DNA of 38,948 bases from an uncultured Eubacteriales bacterium (lineage in GTDB: Bacteria > Bacillota > Clostridia > Oscillospirales > Oscillospiraceae): the NCBI GenBank assembly GCA_900546075.1, contig URBH01000015.1, positions 1 through 38,948 of the forward strand, in the 5' to 3' direction. The notes beneath the pieces were generated by a model. It saw only the letters and a program-made list of their open reading frames with translations. It ran no database searches and was not told the origin of the DNA. Below, one piece after another: positions 1 to 8,711 of this stretch (its first letter is position 1; each line of letters starts with the position of its first letter). The position numbers and the translations under genes were made by a program.

Positions 1-12
1 GGCGACAGATCA

Positions 13-1146
13 ATGCGATATGGAGTGAGAAAAAAAAAGGAGCTGGTGCTCTGGGGAATCCTGTGTGTGGGACTTATTTTGCTGTATCTCCTTTCCTCCA
101 CGGATTGGATCATCAAGGAAAAAGAGGTGGAGGTCTACCCGGTGTCCCTGATTATCAGCGATACTTCGGATGATGATTACGTCAACTTCCGCAAGGGCGT
201 GGATCAGGCGGCGGTTGAGTATAATGTAGATGTCAGCTTTATTACCCTGTATGAAAAGGATAATCTGGCACAGCAGATGGAGCTGGTGCGCCGGGAAGCG
301 GCAGACGGTGCCGGGGCAGTGATACTGGAGCCGGTTGATGAGCTGGAATGCCGCCAATATCTGGAAGAAAATACATATGGAACGCCGATTATCCTGCTGG
401 GTGAATTATCACCGGATGAGGAGGTCAAGGGGGCGGTTCATATGGACTGGACGGCAGCCGGGAGAAAGCTGGGCGAGGCGATTACGGCGGAACAGAGCCC
501 CGATCTTCCTGTCTGGATCTTTGCAGATAACCCATATATCGGCAAGGCGGGGGAGATGAAGCAGGGGCTGACGGAGGTGCTGGAAAAACAGGGCTTTTAC
601 GACACCTGCGTTTCCATGAAATCCTCCACCGTCCCCACCATGGTGGCCGCCGCGCGGCTGTTCCGCGCCAAGTGCGACTATCCCCTTCATATCGGCGTGA
701 CCGAAACCGGCCCCGTCCGGCAGGGACTGATCAAATCTGCCATGGGCATCGGCGCGCTGCTGTTGGACAGCATCGGCGATACCATCCGGGTCAGCCTCAC
801 CGATGACCCGGTGCAGGAGGTCTACGCCGCCCGGGACATTCTCAAGGCCGCGGGACTTCGGAAGGACGGCGTGAACATCGTCTCCTGCCCCACCTGCGGA
901 CGAACCCGCATCGACCTGATCGGTCTGGTGAACCGGGTGGACGAAGCGCTGAAAAACTGCGAAAAGCCCATCACCGTAGCGGTCATGGGCTGCGTGGTCA
1001 ACGGCCCCGGCGAGGCCCGGGAAGCGGACATCGGCATTGCCGGGGGCGACGGCTGGGGCATGATTTTTGAAAAGGGCGTACAGGTGGAAAAGCTTCCCTA
1101 TGACGAGCTGCTCCCCGCCCTGCTGAAACGAATTGAAGCACTGTAG
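13..1146 (+). CDS. Chimeric ORF: substrate-binding-protein N-terminus fused to C-terminal half of IspG
   Basis: A 377-residue frame with two unrelated halves. Residues 1-194 have an N-terminal membrane anchor (about 12-30) followed by a periplasmic sugar-binding-protein fold of the LacI/ribose-binding type, ending early near residue 194. From about residue 195 (base 595) the protein is the C-terminal half of IspG (GcpE, hydroxymethylbutenyl diphosphate synthase of the MEP isoprenoid pathway). The iron-sulfur ligands are present (C292 and C295 in SCPTCG, C327 in MGCVVNGPGEA, E334), but most of the N-terminal TIM barrel is missing. Base composition rises sharply in GC at the join. The polC gene directly downstream is a usual clostridial neighbour of ispG, so the second half is in its expected place and the first half is the intruder. 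No clear ribosome-binding site precedes the ATG. It is unlikely to work as IspG. An assembly chimera is the simplest explanation; a real recombination is possible. Confidence 0.75.
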   Translation: MRYGVRKKKELVLWGILCVGLILLYLLSSTDWIIKEKEVEVYPVSLIISDTSDDDYVNFRKGVDQAAVEYNVDVSFITLYEKDNLAQQMELVRREAADGAGAVILEPVDELECRQYLEENTYGTPIILLGELSPDEEVKGAVHMDWTAAGRKLGEAITAEQSPDLPVWIFADNPYIGKAGEMKQGLTEVLEKQGFYDTCVSMKSSTVPTMVAAARLFRAKCDYPLHIGVTETGPVRQGLIKSAMGIGALLLDSIGDTIRVSLTDDPVQEVYAARDILKAAGLRKDGVNIVSCPTCGRTRIDLIGLVNRVDEALKNCEKPITVAVMGCVVNGPGEAREADIGIAGGDGWGMIFEKGVQVEKLPYDELLPALLKRIEAL

Positions 1147-1155
1147 AGACACAAT

Positions 1156-4100
1156 ATGGAAGAACAAATCTGCTTTCTGAATATGTTTCCGGACTATGAG
1201 CCGCCTGAGGAGCTGTATGCAGCCCTTTCTCAGGCGGCTATCGCCGCTGCGGACATTGACCCCGAGACCCGAAGCGTCCACGTGGCGCTGCATTCCGAGC
1301 GCTACATCCCGCAGCGGCTGCTGGAGCAGGTTCGCAAGGACATCTGCAGCCTGTACGGTCTGCAAAAGTTGGAGCTGACCGCGACCCACCCGGAATCGGA
1401 GCTGCAAAAGATCGAACCTGACGAGCTGATGTGGCTGTTTGTCAGCCGCAACTCCATGGCGCGGGGTTCTCTCGCCGGGGCAAAGTGGGAATGGAGTGAA
1501 CAGAATCTCACGGTAAAGCTTGCCGCCAACGGAAAAGAAACCCTTTTGGAGCACATTCCGGCGGTGGAGCAGGTGCTGCGGGAACGGTTCGCCGCCCCGG
1601 TGCATATTACCGTGGAGGCGGGCAACGCTCTGGAAGGAAAGGCGCTGTTTGCCGCCACGGAGTCCATGCGGGAATCGGAAATTCAAAAGCTCCCCGCCGC
1701 TTCCTCCGCCCAGCCCCGGAAAGAGGACAAGCCCGCCGCCCCCAGCGAAAGCTTCTACGGCAAGCCCTTCAAGGGCACACCCGTTCCCATGAAGGATCTC
1801 AGTCTGGACATGGGAACCGTCATCGTGGAGGGCAAGGTCTTCGCCGTTGACCACAAGGAGCTGAAAAAGCGCAACGCCTACGTGGTGAAATTCGACATGA
1901 CGGACAACACCAACTCCGTCCGTATCAGCCGCTTTATGGAGGCCGGAGAGGCCAAGCCCATTCTGGAAAACGTTCAGATTGGTTCCGTCCTGCGGGTGCA
2001 GGGCAAGCTGATCGAAGACCGGTTTGAAAACGAAATGGTTCTCAAGCCCTACGCCATGCAGCCCGGCTCCATGCCCAAGCGGCAGGACACCGCCCCGGGG
2101 GAAAAGCGGGTGGAGCTGCATCTGCACACCACCATGTCCAACATGGACGCCCTGACGGACACCGCCGCCGCCGTAAAGCAGGCGGCTGCCTGGGGTCACA
2201 AGGCCATCGCCATCACCGATCACGGCGTTGCCCAATCCTTCCCCGACGCCATGAAGGCCGCCTCCAAGGCCAAGGTGGCCGGAACCGACCAGAATATCAA
2301 AATTCTTTACGGCTGTGAAGGATATTATGTAAATGACGTGGACGACCGCATTGTAGTCCACGGAGAGCAGGACATCACCTTTGATCAGGAATTCGTCGCC
2401 TTCGACCTGGAAACCACCGGCCTGTCCTCCCGCAGCGACCGCATCATTGAGATCGGTGCCGTCGTGCTGAAAAACGGCCAGGAAGTAGACCGTTTCCAGA
2501 CCTTCGTTGACCCGGAGCGTCCGCTGGAGCGGAAAATCGTGGAGCTGACCGGCATCACCGACGAAATGCTGATCGGCGCGCCGAAAATCGAAGAGGTGCT
2601 GCCCAAATTTCTGGACTTCATCGGCGACCGGGTTCTGGTCGCCCACAATTCCGACTTCGACACCGGCTTCATCCGCGCCGAGTGTCAGCGCCTCGGCTAC
2701 GGCTACCATTACACCGCGGCGGACACCCTGATTCTGTCCCAGAATCTGCTGCCCCAGCTGAACAAATTCAAGCTGAACATCGTCTCCAACGCCCTGAGCC
2801 TTCCCGACTTCAACCATCACCGGGCAGCCGACGATGCCATGACCTGCGGTCTCATCATGGCGAAGCTCATGGTCAAGCTGGAAGAGGAGCATGACATTCA
2901 CAATTTGCAGGCCATCAACCCCGCCATGACCAATCTGCGTTCCGGCGGCCGGATCACCGACCGGCAGGCGCGGCACATCATCATTTTTGCCAAGAATCAG
3001 ATCGGTCTGCGCAACCTGTACCATCTGATCTCCGACTCCAATCTGCAATATTTCCGCCGGGTGCCCCGGATGCCCAAATCTGACATTCTTAAGCTGCGGG
3101 AGGGTCTGATCATCGGCTCTGCCTGTGAAGCGGGCGAGCTGTTCCAGGCCATCCTCGACCGGAAAAGCGACGACGAGCTGAAGCGCATTGCGTCTTTTTA
3201 CGATTTTCTGGAAATCCAGCCCCTGGCGAACAACCGCTTTATGCTGGCAAACGAAAAATACGAGGCCAAAACCGACGAAGACCTCCGGGAGTACAACCGG
3301 AAAATCGTCCGGCTGGGCGAGGAGTTGGGCAAGCCGGTAGTCGCCACCGGAGACGTTCACTTCCTGAACCCCGAGGACGAGGTTTTCCGTCACATTCTGC
3401 TGGCCACCAAGGGCTTTGACGACGCGGACAAGGACATGCCCCTGTACTTCCGCACCACGGACGATATGCTCCGGGAATTTTCCTATCTGGGAGAGGAAAA
3501 GGCCTGCGAAGTGGTTGTCACCAACCCAAACCGCATCGCCGACATGTGCGAATCCCTGCGTCCCGTCCCCCACAACCTGTTCGCGCCCAAAATTGAAAAC
3601 TCCGTGGAAGACCTGAAAAATCTGGTCTACACCAAATTCCACCGCCTTTACGGGGACAATCCCCCGGAGCTGATGGTGAAACGCGTGGAAACGGAGCTGC
3701 ACGACATCATCAACTGCCACTACGACGTGATCTACATGTCCGCCCAGAAGCTGGTGCAGAACTCTCTGGAGCATGGCTATCTGGTCGGCTCCCGTGGCTC
3801 CGTCGGCTCGTCAATCGTGGCCTACATGTCCGGCATCACCGAGGTCAACTCCTTCCCGCCCCACTACCGCTGCCCCAACCCGGAGTGCAAGTACACCACC
3901 TTCGACGTTCCCAAGGGCTACGGCTGCGGCGCCGACCTGCCGGACGCCGTCTGCCCCAAGTGCGGCGCGAAGTTTGAAAAGGACGGCTTCAACATTCCCT
4001 TTGAGACGTTCCTGGGCTTCGGCGGCGACAAGGTGCCCGATATCGACCTGAACTTTTCCGGCGAATATCAGGCGAAAGCCCACGCTTACTGTATCGAAAT

Positions 4101-5463
4101 GTTCGGAAAATCCCACGTTTTCCGGGCAGGTACCATCGGCACCGTGGCGGAGAAAACCGCCTTCGGCTACGTAAAAAAATACCTGTCCGAGCGGGGCAAG
4201 ACCGCCTCCCGGGCGGAGGAAGCCCGTCTTGCGGCAGGGTGTGTCGGCGTTCGCCGCACCACCGGCCAGCATCCCGGCGGTCTGGTGGTTATTCCCCAGG
4301 AAAACGAAATCTGGGATTTCTGCCCGGTGCAGCACCCGGCGGACGACCCCCAGGCCGACCAGATCACCACCCATTTTGAATACCACTCCATGGAGGAAAA
4401 CCTTCTGAAGCTGGACATGCTGGGTCACGATGACCCCACCATGATCCGCATGATGGAGGACATGACCGGCATCGACGCCAAGACCATCCCCCTGGACGAT
4501 AAGGACACCATGTCCATTTTCATCTCCTCCAAGGTGCTGGGCTATGAGGATGACAAAATTCTCGGCCCCACCGGCGCCGTCGCCATTCCGGAGTTCAATA
4601 CCCGTTTTACCCGGGGAATGCTGATGGACACCATGCCCACCCGGTTTGATACGCTGCTGCGTCTGTCCGGCTTCTCCCACGGCACCGACGTGTGGCTGGG
4701 CAACGCCAAGGATCTGATCACCTCCAAAACCGCCACCGTTGACCAGGCCATCGGCTGCCGTGACGACATCATGCTCTATCTGATCTCCTGCGGAATGCCG
4801 GAAAAGCGCTCCTTCAAAATCATGGAGGCCGTGCGAAAAGGCAGAGGTCTCCCTGAGGGCGCGGAGGAGGAAATGAAGGCCGCGGGCGTGCCGGAATGGT
4901 ACATCGGCTCCTGTAAGAAGATCAAGTACCTCTTCCCCAAAGCTCACGCCGTGGCCTATGTTATGATGGCTTTCCGTATCGCATGGTTCAAGGTACACCA
5001 TCCCCTGGCCTTCTATTCCGCCTATTTCTACCGCCGCAGTCAGAAGGGCGGCTTCGACGCGGTGCTGATGACCCACGGCAAGGACGCGGTGGTCGCCAAC
5101 ATCGACGCCATCGAGAACAACGAAAACGCCACGGACAAGGACGAAGACCTGCTGACCACGCTGGAGGTGGCCTACGAATACTACATCCGGGGCTTTGAAT
5201 TTCTGCCCATCAGCATTTACGACAGCCACGCCACGAAATTCATCATTAAGGACGGCAGGCTTCTGCCCCCATTTGTCGCAATCTCCGGCCTTGGCGAAAA
5301 CGCGGCATGGGATTTGATGCGTGGACGGGAGGGCAAGACCTTCCTGTCCGTGGAGGAAGTCGCCGCCGCCTGTCCCAAGGTGTCCAAGACCCACATTCAG
5401 ATGCTCAAGGAAGCCGGCGCTTTCGGCGACCTGCCCGACACCAGTCAGGTAAGCTTTTTCTAA
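1156..5463 (+). CDS. polC: DNA polymerase III alpha subunit, PolC type
   Basis: The main replicative DNA polymerase of low-GC Gram-positives, with built-in 3'-5' proofreading. At 1435 residues it is the usual full PolC length. Domains in order are an N-terminal region, an OB-fold nucleic-acid-binding domain (about 219-315), and a PHP domain starting at about 319 (VELHLHTT, ITDHG). The DEDDh exonuclease is inserted in the PHP domain: FDLETTG at 416, HNSDFDTGF at 496 and HHRAADDA near 553. The polymerase core follows, with VGSRGSVGSS at 877, a four-cysteine zinc motif between about 906 and 940, and PDIDLNFSGEYQ at 961 with the catalytic aspartates D962 and D964. It starts 9 bases after the IspG stop, so the two are probably co-transcribed. 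No frameshift or missing motif was seen. Confidence 0.97.
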   Translation: MEEQICFLNMFPDYEPPEELYAALSQAAIAAADIDPETRSVHVALHSERYIPQRLLEQVRKDICSLYGLQKLELTATHPESELQKIEPDELMWLFVSRNSMARGSLAGAKWEWSEQNLTVKLAANGKETLLEHIPAVEQVLRERFAAPVHITVEAGNALEGKALFAATESMRESEIQKLPAASSAQPRKEDKPAAPSESFYGKPFKGTPVPMKDLSLDMGTVIVEGKVFAVDHKELKKRNAYVVKFDMTDNTNSVRISRFMEAGEAKPILENVQIGSVLRVQGKLIEDRFENEMVLKPYAMQPGSMPKRQDTAPGEKRVELHLHTTMSNMDALTDTAAAVKQAAAWGHKAIAITDHGVAQSFPDAMKAASKAKVAGTDQNIKILYGCEGYYVNDVDDRIVVHGEQDITFDQEFVAFDLETTGLSSRSDRIIEIGAVVLKNGQEVDRFQTFVDPERPLERKIVELTGITDEMLIGAPKIEEVLPKFLDFIGDRVLVAHNSDFDTGFIRAECQRLGYGYHYTAADTLILSQNLLPQLNKFKLNIVSNALSLPDFNHHRAADDAMTCGLIMAKLMVKLEEEHDIHNLQAINPAMTNLRSGGRITDRQARHIIIFAKNQIGLRNLYHLISDSNLQYFRRVPRMPKSDILKLREGLIIGSACEAGELFQAILDRKSDDELKRIASFYDFLEIQPLANNRFMLANEKYEAKTDEDLREYNRKIVRLGEELGKPVVATGDVHFLNPEDEVFRHILLATKGFDDADKDMPLYFRTTDDMLREFSYLGEEKACEVVVTNPNRIADMCESLRPVPHNLFAPKIENSVEDLKNLVYTKFHRLYGDNPPELMVKRVETELHDIINCHYDVIYMSAQKLVQNSLEHGYLVGSRGSVGSSIVAYMSGITEVNSFPPHYRCPNPECKYTTFDVPKGYGCGADLPDAVCPKCGAKFEKDGFNIPFETFLGFGGDKVPDIDLNFSGEYQAKAHAYCIEMFGKSHVFRAGTIGTVAEKTAFGYVKKYLSERGKTASRAEEARLAAGCVGVRRTTGQHPGGLVVIPQENEIWDFCPVQHPADDPQADQITTHFEYHSMEENLLKLDMLGHDDPTMIRMMEDMTGIDAKTIPLDDKDTMSIFISSKVLGYEDDKILGPTGAVAIPEFNTRFTRGMLMDTMPTRFDTLLRLSGFSHGTDVWLGNAKDLITSKTATVDQAIGCRDDIMLYLISCGMPEKRSFKIMEAVRKGRGLPEGAEEEMKAAGVPEWYIGSCKKIKYLFPKAHAVAYVMMAFRIAWFKVHHPLAFYSAYFYRRSQKGGFDAVLMTHGKDAVVANIDAIENNENATDKDEDLLTTLEVAYEYYIRGFEFLPISIYDSHATKFIIKDGRLLPPFVAISGLGENAAWDLMRGREGKTFLSVEEVAAACPKVSKTHIQMLKEAGAFGDLPDTSQVSFF

Positions 5464-5467
5464 CAGC

Positions 5468-5496
5468 AAATCGGAGCGTCAAAAGCGCTCCGATTT
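5468..5496 (+). terminator. Hairpin after polC
   Basis: A perfect 11-bp stem (AAATCGGAGCG / CGCTCCGATTT) with a 7-base loop starts 4 bases after the polC stop. The tail is only weakly T-rich, so termination may be partial. A strong promoter follows at once. Confidence 0.65.
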
Positions 5497-5500
5497 CTGC

Positions 5501-5529
5501 TTGCAAATTTCAGAATTTTGTAATATAAT
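5501..5529 (+). promoter_or_regulatory. Sigma-A type promoter of udp
   Basis: The -35 box TTGCAA (5501-5506), a 17-bp spacer and a perfect -10 box TATAAT (5524-5529) lie between the polC hairpin and the uridine phosphorylase gene. This gives a leader of roughly 25 bases before the ATG at 5563. Confidence 0.75.
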
Positions 5530-5562
5530 ATAAAAACAAATCCAAATTACGAGGTGTTTTAT

Positions 5563-6336
5563 ATGCAGGATGTCGGAATGCAGTATCACATTCACTGTAA
5601 CAAGGGGGACGTGGGACGTTACGTTTTCCTCCCCGGCGACCCGGGGCGCTGCCAGTCCATTGCCAGCTACTTTGATAACCCCGTCCATATCGGCATGAAC
5701 CGGGAGTACAATATTTACACAGGCACCATGCTGGGGCAGAAGGTCTCCGTCTGCTCCACCGGCATCGGCGGCCCGTCGGCCTCCATCGCCATGGAGGAAT
5801 TGGCGGCCATCGGCGCGGATACCTTCATTCGGGTCGGCACCTGCGGCGGCATCGCCATGGACGTTCTGCCCGGAGACGTGGTGGTGGCCACTGGCGCAAT
5901 CCGTTATGAGCATACCTCCCTGGAATACGCCCCCATTGAGTTTCCCGCCGTGCCGGACTTTGACATCAGCGCCGCGCTGAAAGCTGCCAGTGAGAGTCTG
6001 GGTTACCGCACCCACACCGGCGTCGTCCAATGCAAGGATTCTTTTTATGGTCAGCACAGCCCGGAAAAATCTCCTGTATATTACGACCTGCTGCAAAAGT
6101 GGGAAAGCTGGAAGCGTCTGGGCGTCAAGGCCAGCGAAATGGAGTCCGCCGCCCTGTTTGTGGTCGCTGCCGCTCTGGGCGTGCGCTGCGGCAGCTGCTT
6201 CCACGCCGTGTGGAATCAGGAGCGGGAAAAGGCAGGGCTAGCCATGCCCATGACCGAGGACACCACCGGCGCCGTCAAGGTGGGCATTGAAGCCATGAAG
6301 CGGATTATCGCCGCCGATCTGGAGAGCGGCAAATGA
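5563..6336 (+). CDS. udp: Uridine phosphorylase
   Basis: A cytosolic nucleoside phosphorylase of the PNP/UDP family that splits uridine and phosphate into uracil and ribose-1-phosphate (pyrimidine salvage). Visible motifs are GDPGR at 25-29 (phosphate loop), TGIGGPSASIAMEEL at 66-80, FIRVGTCGG at 88-96 with the phosphate-binding arginine R90, QCKDSFYGQH in the middle, and ASEMESAAL near the C-terminus (ribose-binding EMES). At 257 residues it matches the family. The ATG at 5563 is chosen because GAGGTG at 5551-5556 is well placed as its ribosome-binding site; the GTG at 5554 lies inside that site. The gene is monocistronic, with its own promoter and a strong terminator. The QCKDSFYGQH region favours uridine over purine substrates, but specificity is inferred. 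Confidence 0.9.
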   Translation: MQDVGMQYHIHCNKGDVGRYVFLPGDPGRCQSIASYFDNPVHIGMNREYNIYTGTMLGQKVSVCSTGIGGPSASIAMEELAAIGADTFIRVGTCGGIAMDVLPGDVVVATGAIRYEHTSLEYAPIEFPAVPDFDISAALKAASESLGYRTHTGVVQCKDSFYGQHSPEKSPVYYDLLQKWESWKRLGVKASEMESAALFVVAAALGVRCGSCFHAVWNQEREKAGLAMPMTEDTTGAVKVGIEAMKRIIAADLESGK

Positions 6337-6378
6337 GGTTGCTCTGAAAGAGCATTTCATGCGGAAAAATTGACAAAA

Positions 6379-6412
6379 CCGCAGGGGACGATGAACCAAT
6401 CGTCCCCTGCGG
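6379..6412. terminator. Bidirectional terminator between udp and rfbD
   Basis: A perfect 14-bp GC-rich stem (CCGCAGGGGACGAT and its complement) with a 6-base loop lies between two convergent genes. On the - strand it is followed by TTTTGTCAATTTTT, a good U-tract, so it mainly ends the rhamnose operon. On the + strand the tail is ATATATTT. A smaller 6-bp hairpin at 6340-6354, right after the udp stop, may help on the + side. Confidence 0.85.
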
Positions 6413-6461
6413 ATATATTTGACAAGTTATAGCACTAAATGTGGAGAAACGCGATATTCTT

Positions 6462-7352
6462 TCAGTATCCGATTTCCTTCAGATAGCGGCTCAGCGCGTC
6501 CTGCCAAGTCGGAAGAGGCGTAAAGCCGGCTTCCATAAGCTTGCTCCTGTCAAGACGGCTGTTGAACGGACGCGCCGCCTTATTCAAACCGTACTCCTCC
6601 GTTGTCACAGGCAGAACCTTCGTCTGATAGCCGGCCTGACGGTAGATTTCCTTGGTAAAATCGTACCAGCTGATATAGCCGCCTTCATTGGTTGCATGGT
6701 AGTATCCGTATTTCTCGGTCTCATTCATGTCCACCAGCAGCCGTGCCAAATCGTACGTATAGGTTGGCGTGCCGATCTGGTCATTTACGACGCGAACCGT
6801 GTCATGCGTTTTACCAACGTTCAGCATGGTCTTGACAAAATTCTTCCCGTTTCGTCCAAAGACCCAGGCAATGCGGACGATAAAGTACTTTTCAAGTTCC
6901 CGGCTGACCGCCAGCTCTCCTTCCAATTTCGTCTGACCATACACATTCAGGGGCTTATAGTCCTTGCAGTCCGGCTTCCATGGCTCTGTTCCCTGACCGT
7001 CAAACACATAGTCTGTGCTGATATATGTCATTTTACAGTTCAGCTTCTTGCAGACATCCGCAATGTTCTTCGTGCCGCCAGCGTTGACAGCACGTACTTT
7101 CGCCACGTTTTCATCATCCTCCGCCATGTCCACGGCCGTCCACGCTGCGCAGTGGATCACGGCATCCGGATTCACATCCGTAATTGCCTTTTCTACGGCG
7201 TTCCTGTCGGTGATATCCAATGACATGTAGGGTGCGGCTATGTCACATGCTTCCTGCATATCAGACCCTATACCCTCATGGCCGCGTTTCAGCAGCTCGT
7301 TCATGACATCGTGTCCCAGTTGACCGCCAACGCCGGTTACGAAAAACTTCAT
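6462..7352 (-). CDS. rfbD: dTDP-4-dehydrorhamnose reductase
   Basis: Last enzyme of dTDP-L-rhamnose synthesis (RmlD). It reduces dTDP-4-dehydro-L-rhamnose with NAD(P)H. It is a 296-residue short-chain dehydrogenase fold with an N-terminal nucleotide-binding glycine motif (GVGGQLG at 7-13), HCAAWTAVD near 68-75, STDYVFDG at 112-119 and the catalytic Tyr138-xxx-Lys142 pair (YGQTK). The ribosome-binding site GGGAGAG sits 6 bases before the ATG. It is the last gene of the operon and ends next to the terminator at 6379-6412. Length and motifs are complete, so it looks functional. Confidence 0.95.
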   Translation of the reverse strand: MKFFVTGVGGQLGHDVMNELLKRGHEGIGSDMQEACDIAAPYMSLDITDRNAVEKAITDVNPDAVIHCAAWTAVDMAEDDENVAKVRAVNAGGTKNIADVCKKLNCKMTYISTDYVFDGQGTEPWKPDCKDYKPLNVYGQTKLEGELAVSRELEKYFIVRIAWVFGRNGKNFVKTMLNVGKTHDTVRVVNDQIGTPTYTYDLARLLVDMNETEKYGYYHATNEGGYISWYDFTKEIYRQAGYQTKVLPVTTEEYGLNKAARPFNSRLDRSKLMEAGFTPLPTWQDALSRYLKEIGY

Positions 7353-7374
7353 ATCAATCTCTCCCGAAACTCTT

Positions 7375-8673
7375 TCATTCTGGTTTGCAGCATTCTCGGC
7401 TTTGTAAATTCTTCAACAAACGCTTTACAAGCTGTTTCCAGTAATGAAACTCAAAATAATGATGCCACAGGAACGGACGGCTCCCATTCAGATATTCTTT
7501 ATAAAACTGAGCACCGTATTCGTACGCTTCCAAATGATAATCCATTTCCGGGATCAGATACGGCTCCATGAACCACTGGTACCGGTACAAATCCCGATAC
7601 GACTTCATGTATCCAATAAAACAAGCCCGAAAATACCTATCGGAATAAAATCTGGCATCCGGTGGCAGGAGGCCATTATCTTCCGCAAAACGCTGTACAA
7701 TGTCGTTATACCCCATGATAAAAGGTCCGGTCATTGGTACGGTATAGATTGGAATGTTGGCATCAACGTAAGTCGTCTGCAATTCCTTTATACGGTCAAC
7801 CGGCGGCTGTCAATCGTTAATGAATGCGCATCGCTCCATAATGAGCAGCCTTTGCCCCTGTTTACCGAACAACATGTTCTGAGGCAATGTTCCGGATACA
7901 GTCGCAACAACCTCAGCATTTCGGATATACTGAATCAGTTGAGACAAGGACACTCCTTCCGGATAAAGGATCGTGTAGCCATTCTTTTTAAAGAAATCAT
8001 CCAGCGCTTCAAGGCCGAACTCCAAATCCCTATGCTTTGGCAAAAGGCTGCGACTCATATAGATTTTCTGCGGCATCTGAACCGCAGGCGGGACGTTTTC
8101 GGCTATCGCATTGAAAATATCCAAATATTTAGGAGAATAATATCCCCATCTGCGAAAAGCCAAATCTGGAACAATCACTTCCCGGTAGGTTGTCGGCTTA
8201 TTGACAAATTCCAGCTTGTCCCAGATATTCAAGAGCGTGAGAAACTCTTTGTAATTTCCCTTGATTTCTCTTATTTCGCCCTCGTCCAGAGCAAATACAT
8301 AGCTATCCACGGAGGAATCATTTTCCAGAAAATACCAAAGCCTGGCAACTCCCTCCACCAGAAAATGTCCCCAATGGTGAATCAGATACCCGCAATAAAC
8401 AACTTTTTTATCCCTGTATTCCGCGGATTCAAAGAAATTGCACGGTTTGACACAGCACTCCACCGCAGAAATCCCAACGCTGTTCCCATCCTCATCCACA
8501 ACACCTCCGCAGCCAATCCAACCGAATTGATCCGTTTTCCGCACAGGTAGAACAGTGGCATTCTTTCCCTGCCACACGGAGGGAGTTTCCCGCTTCTCGC
8601 AAGCCACCTCATGCTGTTTTTTCAGAGCCGCAGCTTTTTGAGGGCGTAAGTACCGATAATCCACCGTGTACAC
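7375..8673 (-). pseudogene. Glycosyltransferase family 61-like paralog GT-4, interrupted by in-frame TGA
   Basis: Fourth of four tandem paralogs resembling the GT61/DUF563 family of capsule and surface-glycan glycosyltransferases. The start is the GTG at 8673, preceded by GGAGGT (8681-8686) and aligned with the MY-x-x-D-x-x-YLRP start of the other copies. The N-terminal part carries VYCGYLIHHWGHFLVE, and the centre carries KIYMSRS and QLIQYIRNAEVVATVSGTLPQN. Reading is interrupted by TGA at 7810-7812, directly after CAFIND. The same frame then continues without a shift (QPPVDRIKEL...) through 135 further residues that match the C-terminus of the paralogs. TGA ends several intact genes here, so recoding is unlikely. 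The product is probably a truncated protein of about 287 residues. Its base composition is more AT-rich than the rfb genes. Confidence 0.85.
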
Positions 8674-8711
8674 GCACAGCACCTCCAGGTCTGTTTTTGC
8701 CGTTCATTTTC

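Noticed and set aside
409..3774. A very long open frame on the - strand, antisense to the chimeric ORF and polC
   Set aside because: It is a shadow produced by GC-rich codons of polC. The predicted protein matches no family pattern and polC is clearly real. Similar antisense frames over the helicase, the aminopeptidase and polC's 3' end were dropped for the same reason.
5554..5562. GTG start for udp
   Set aside because: The GTG is part of the ribosome-binding site GAGGTG, and the ATG at 5563 has correct spacing.
7795..7815. TGA in GT-4 as a selenocysteine or reassigned codon
   Set aside because: The paralogs have Tyr or Asn here rather than Cys, no convincing selenocysteine insertion hairpin follows, and TGA is a normal stop in neighbouring genes.
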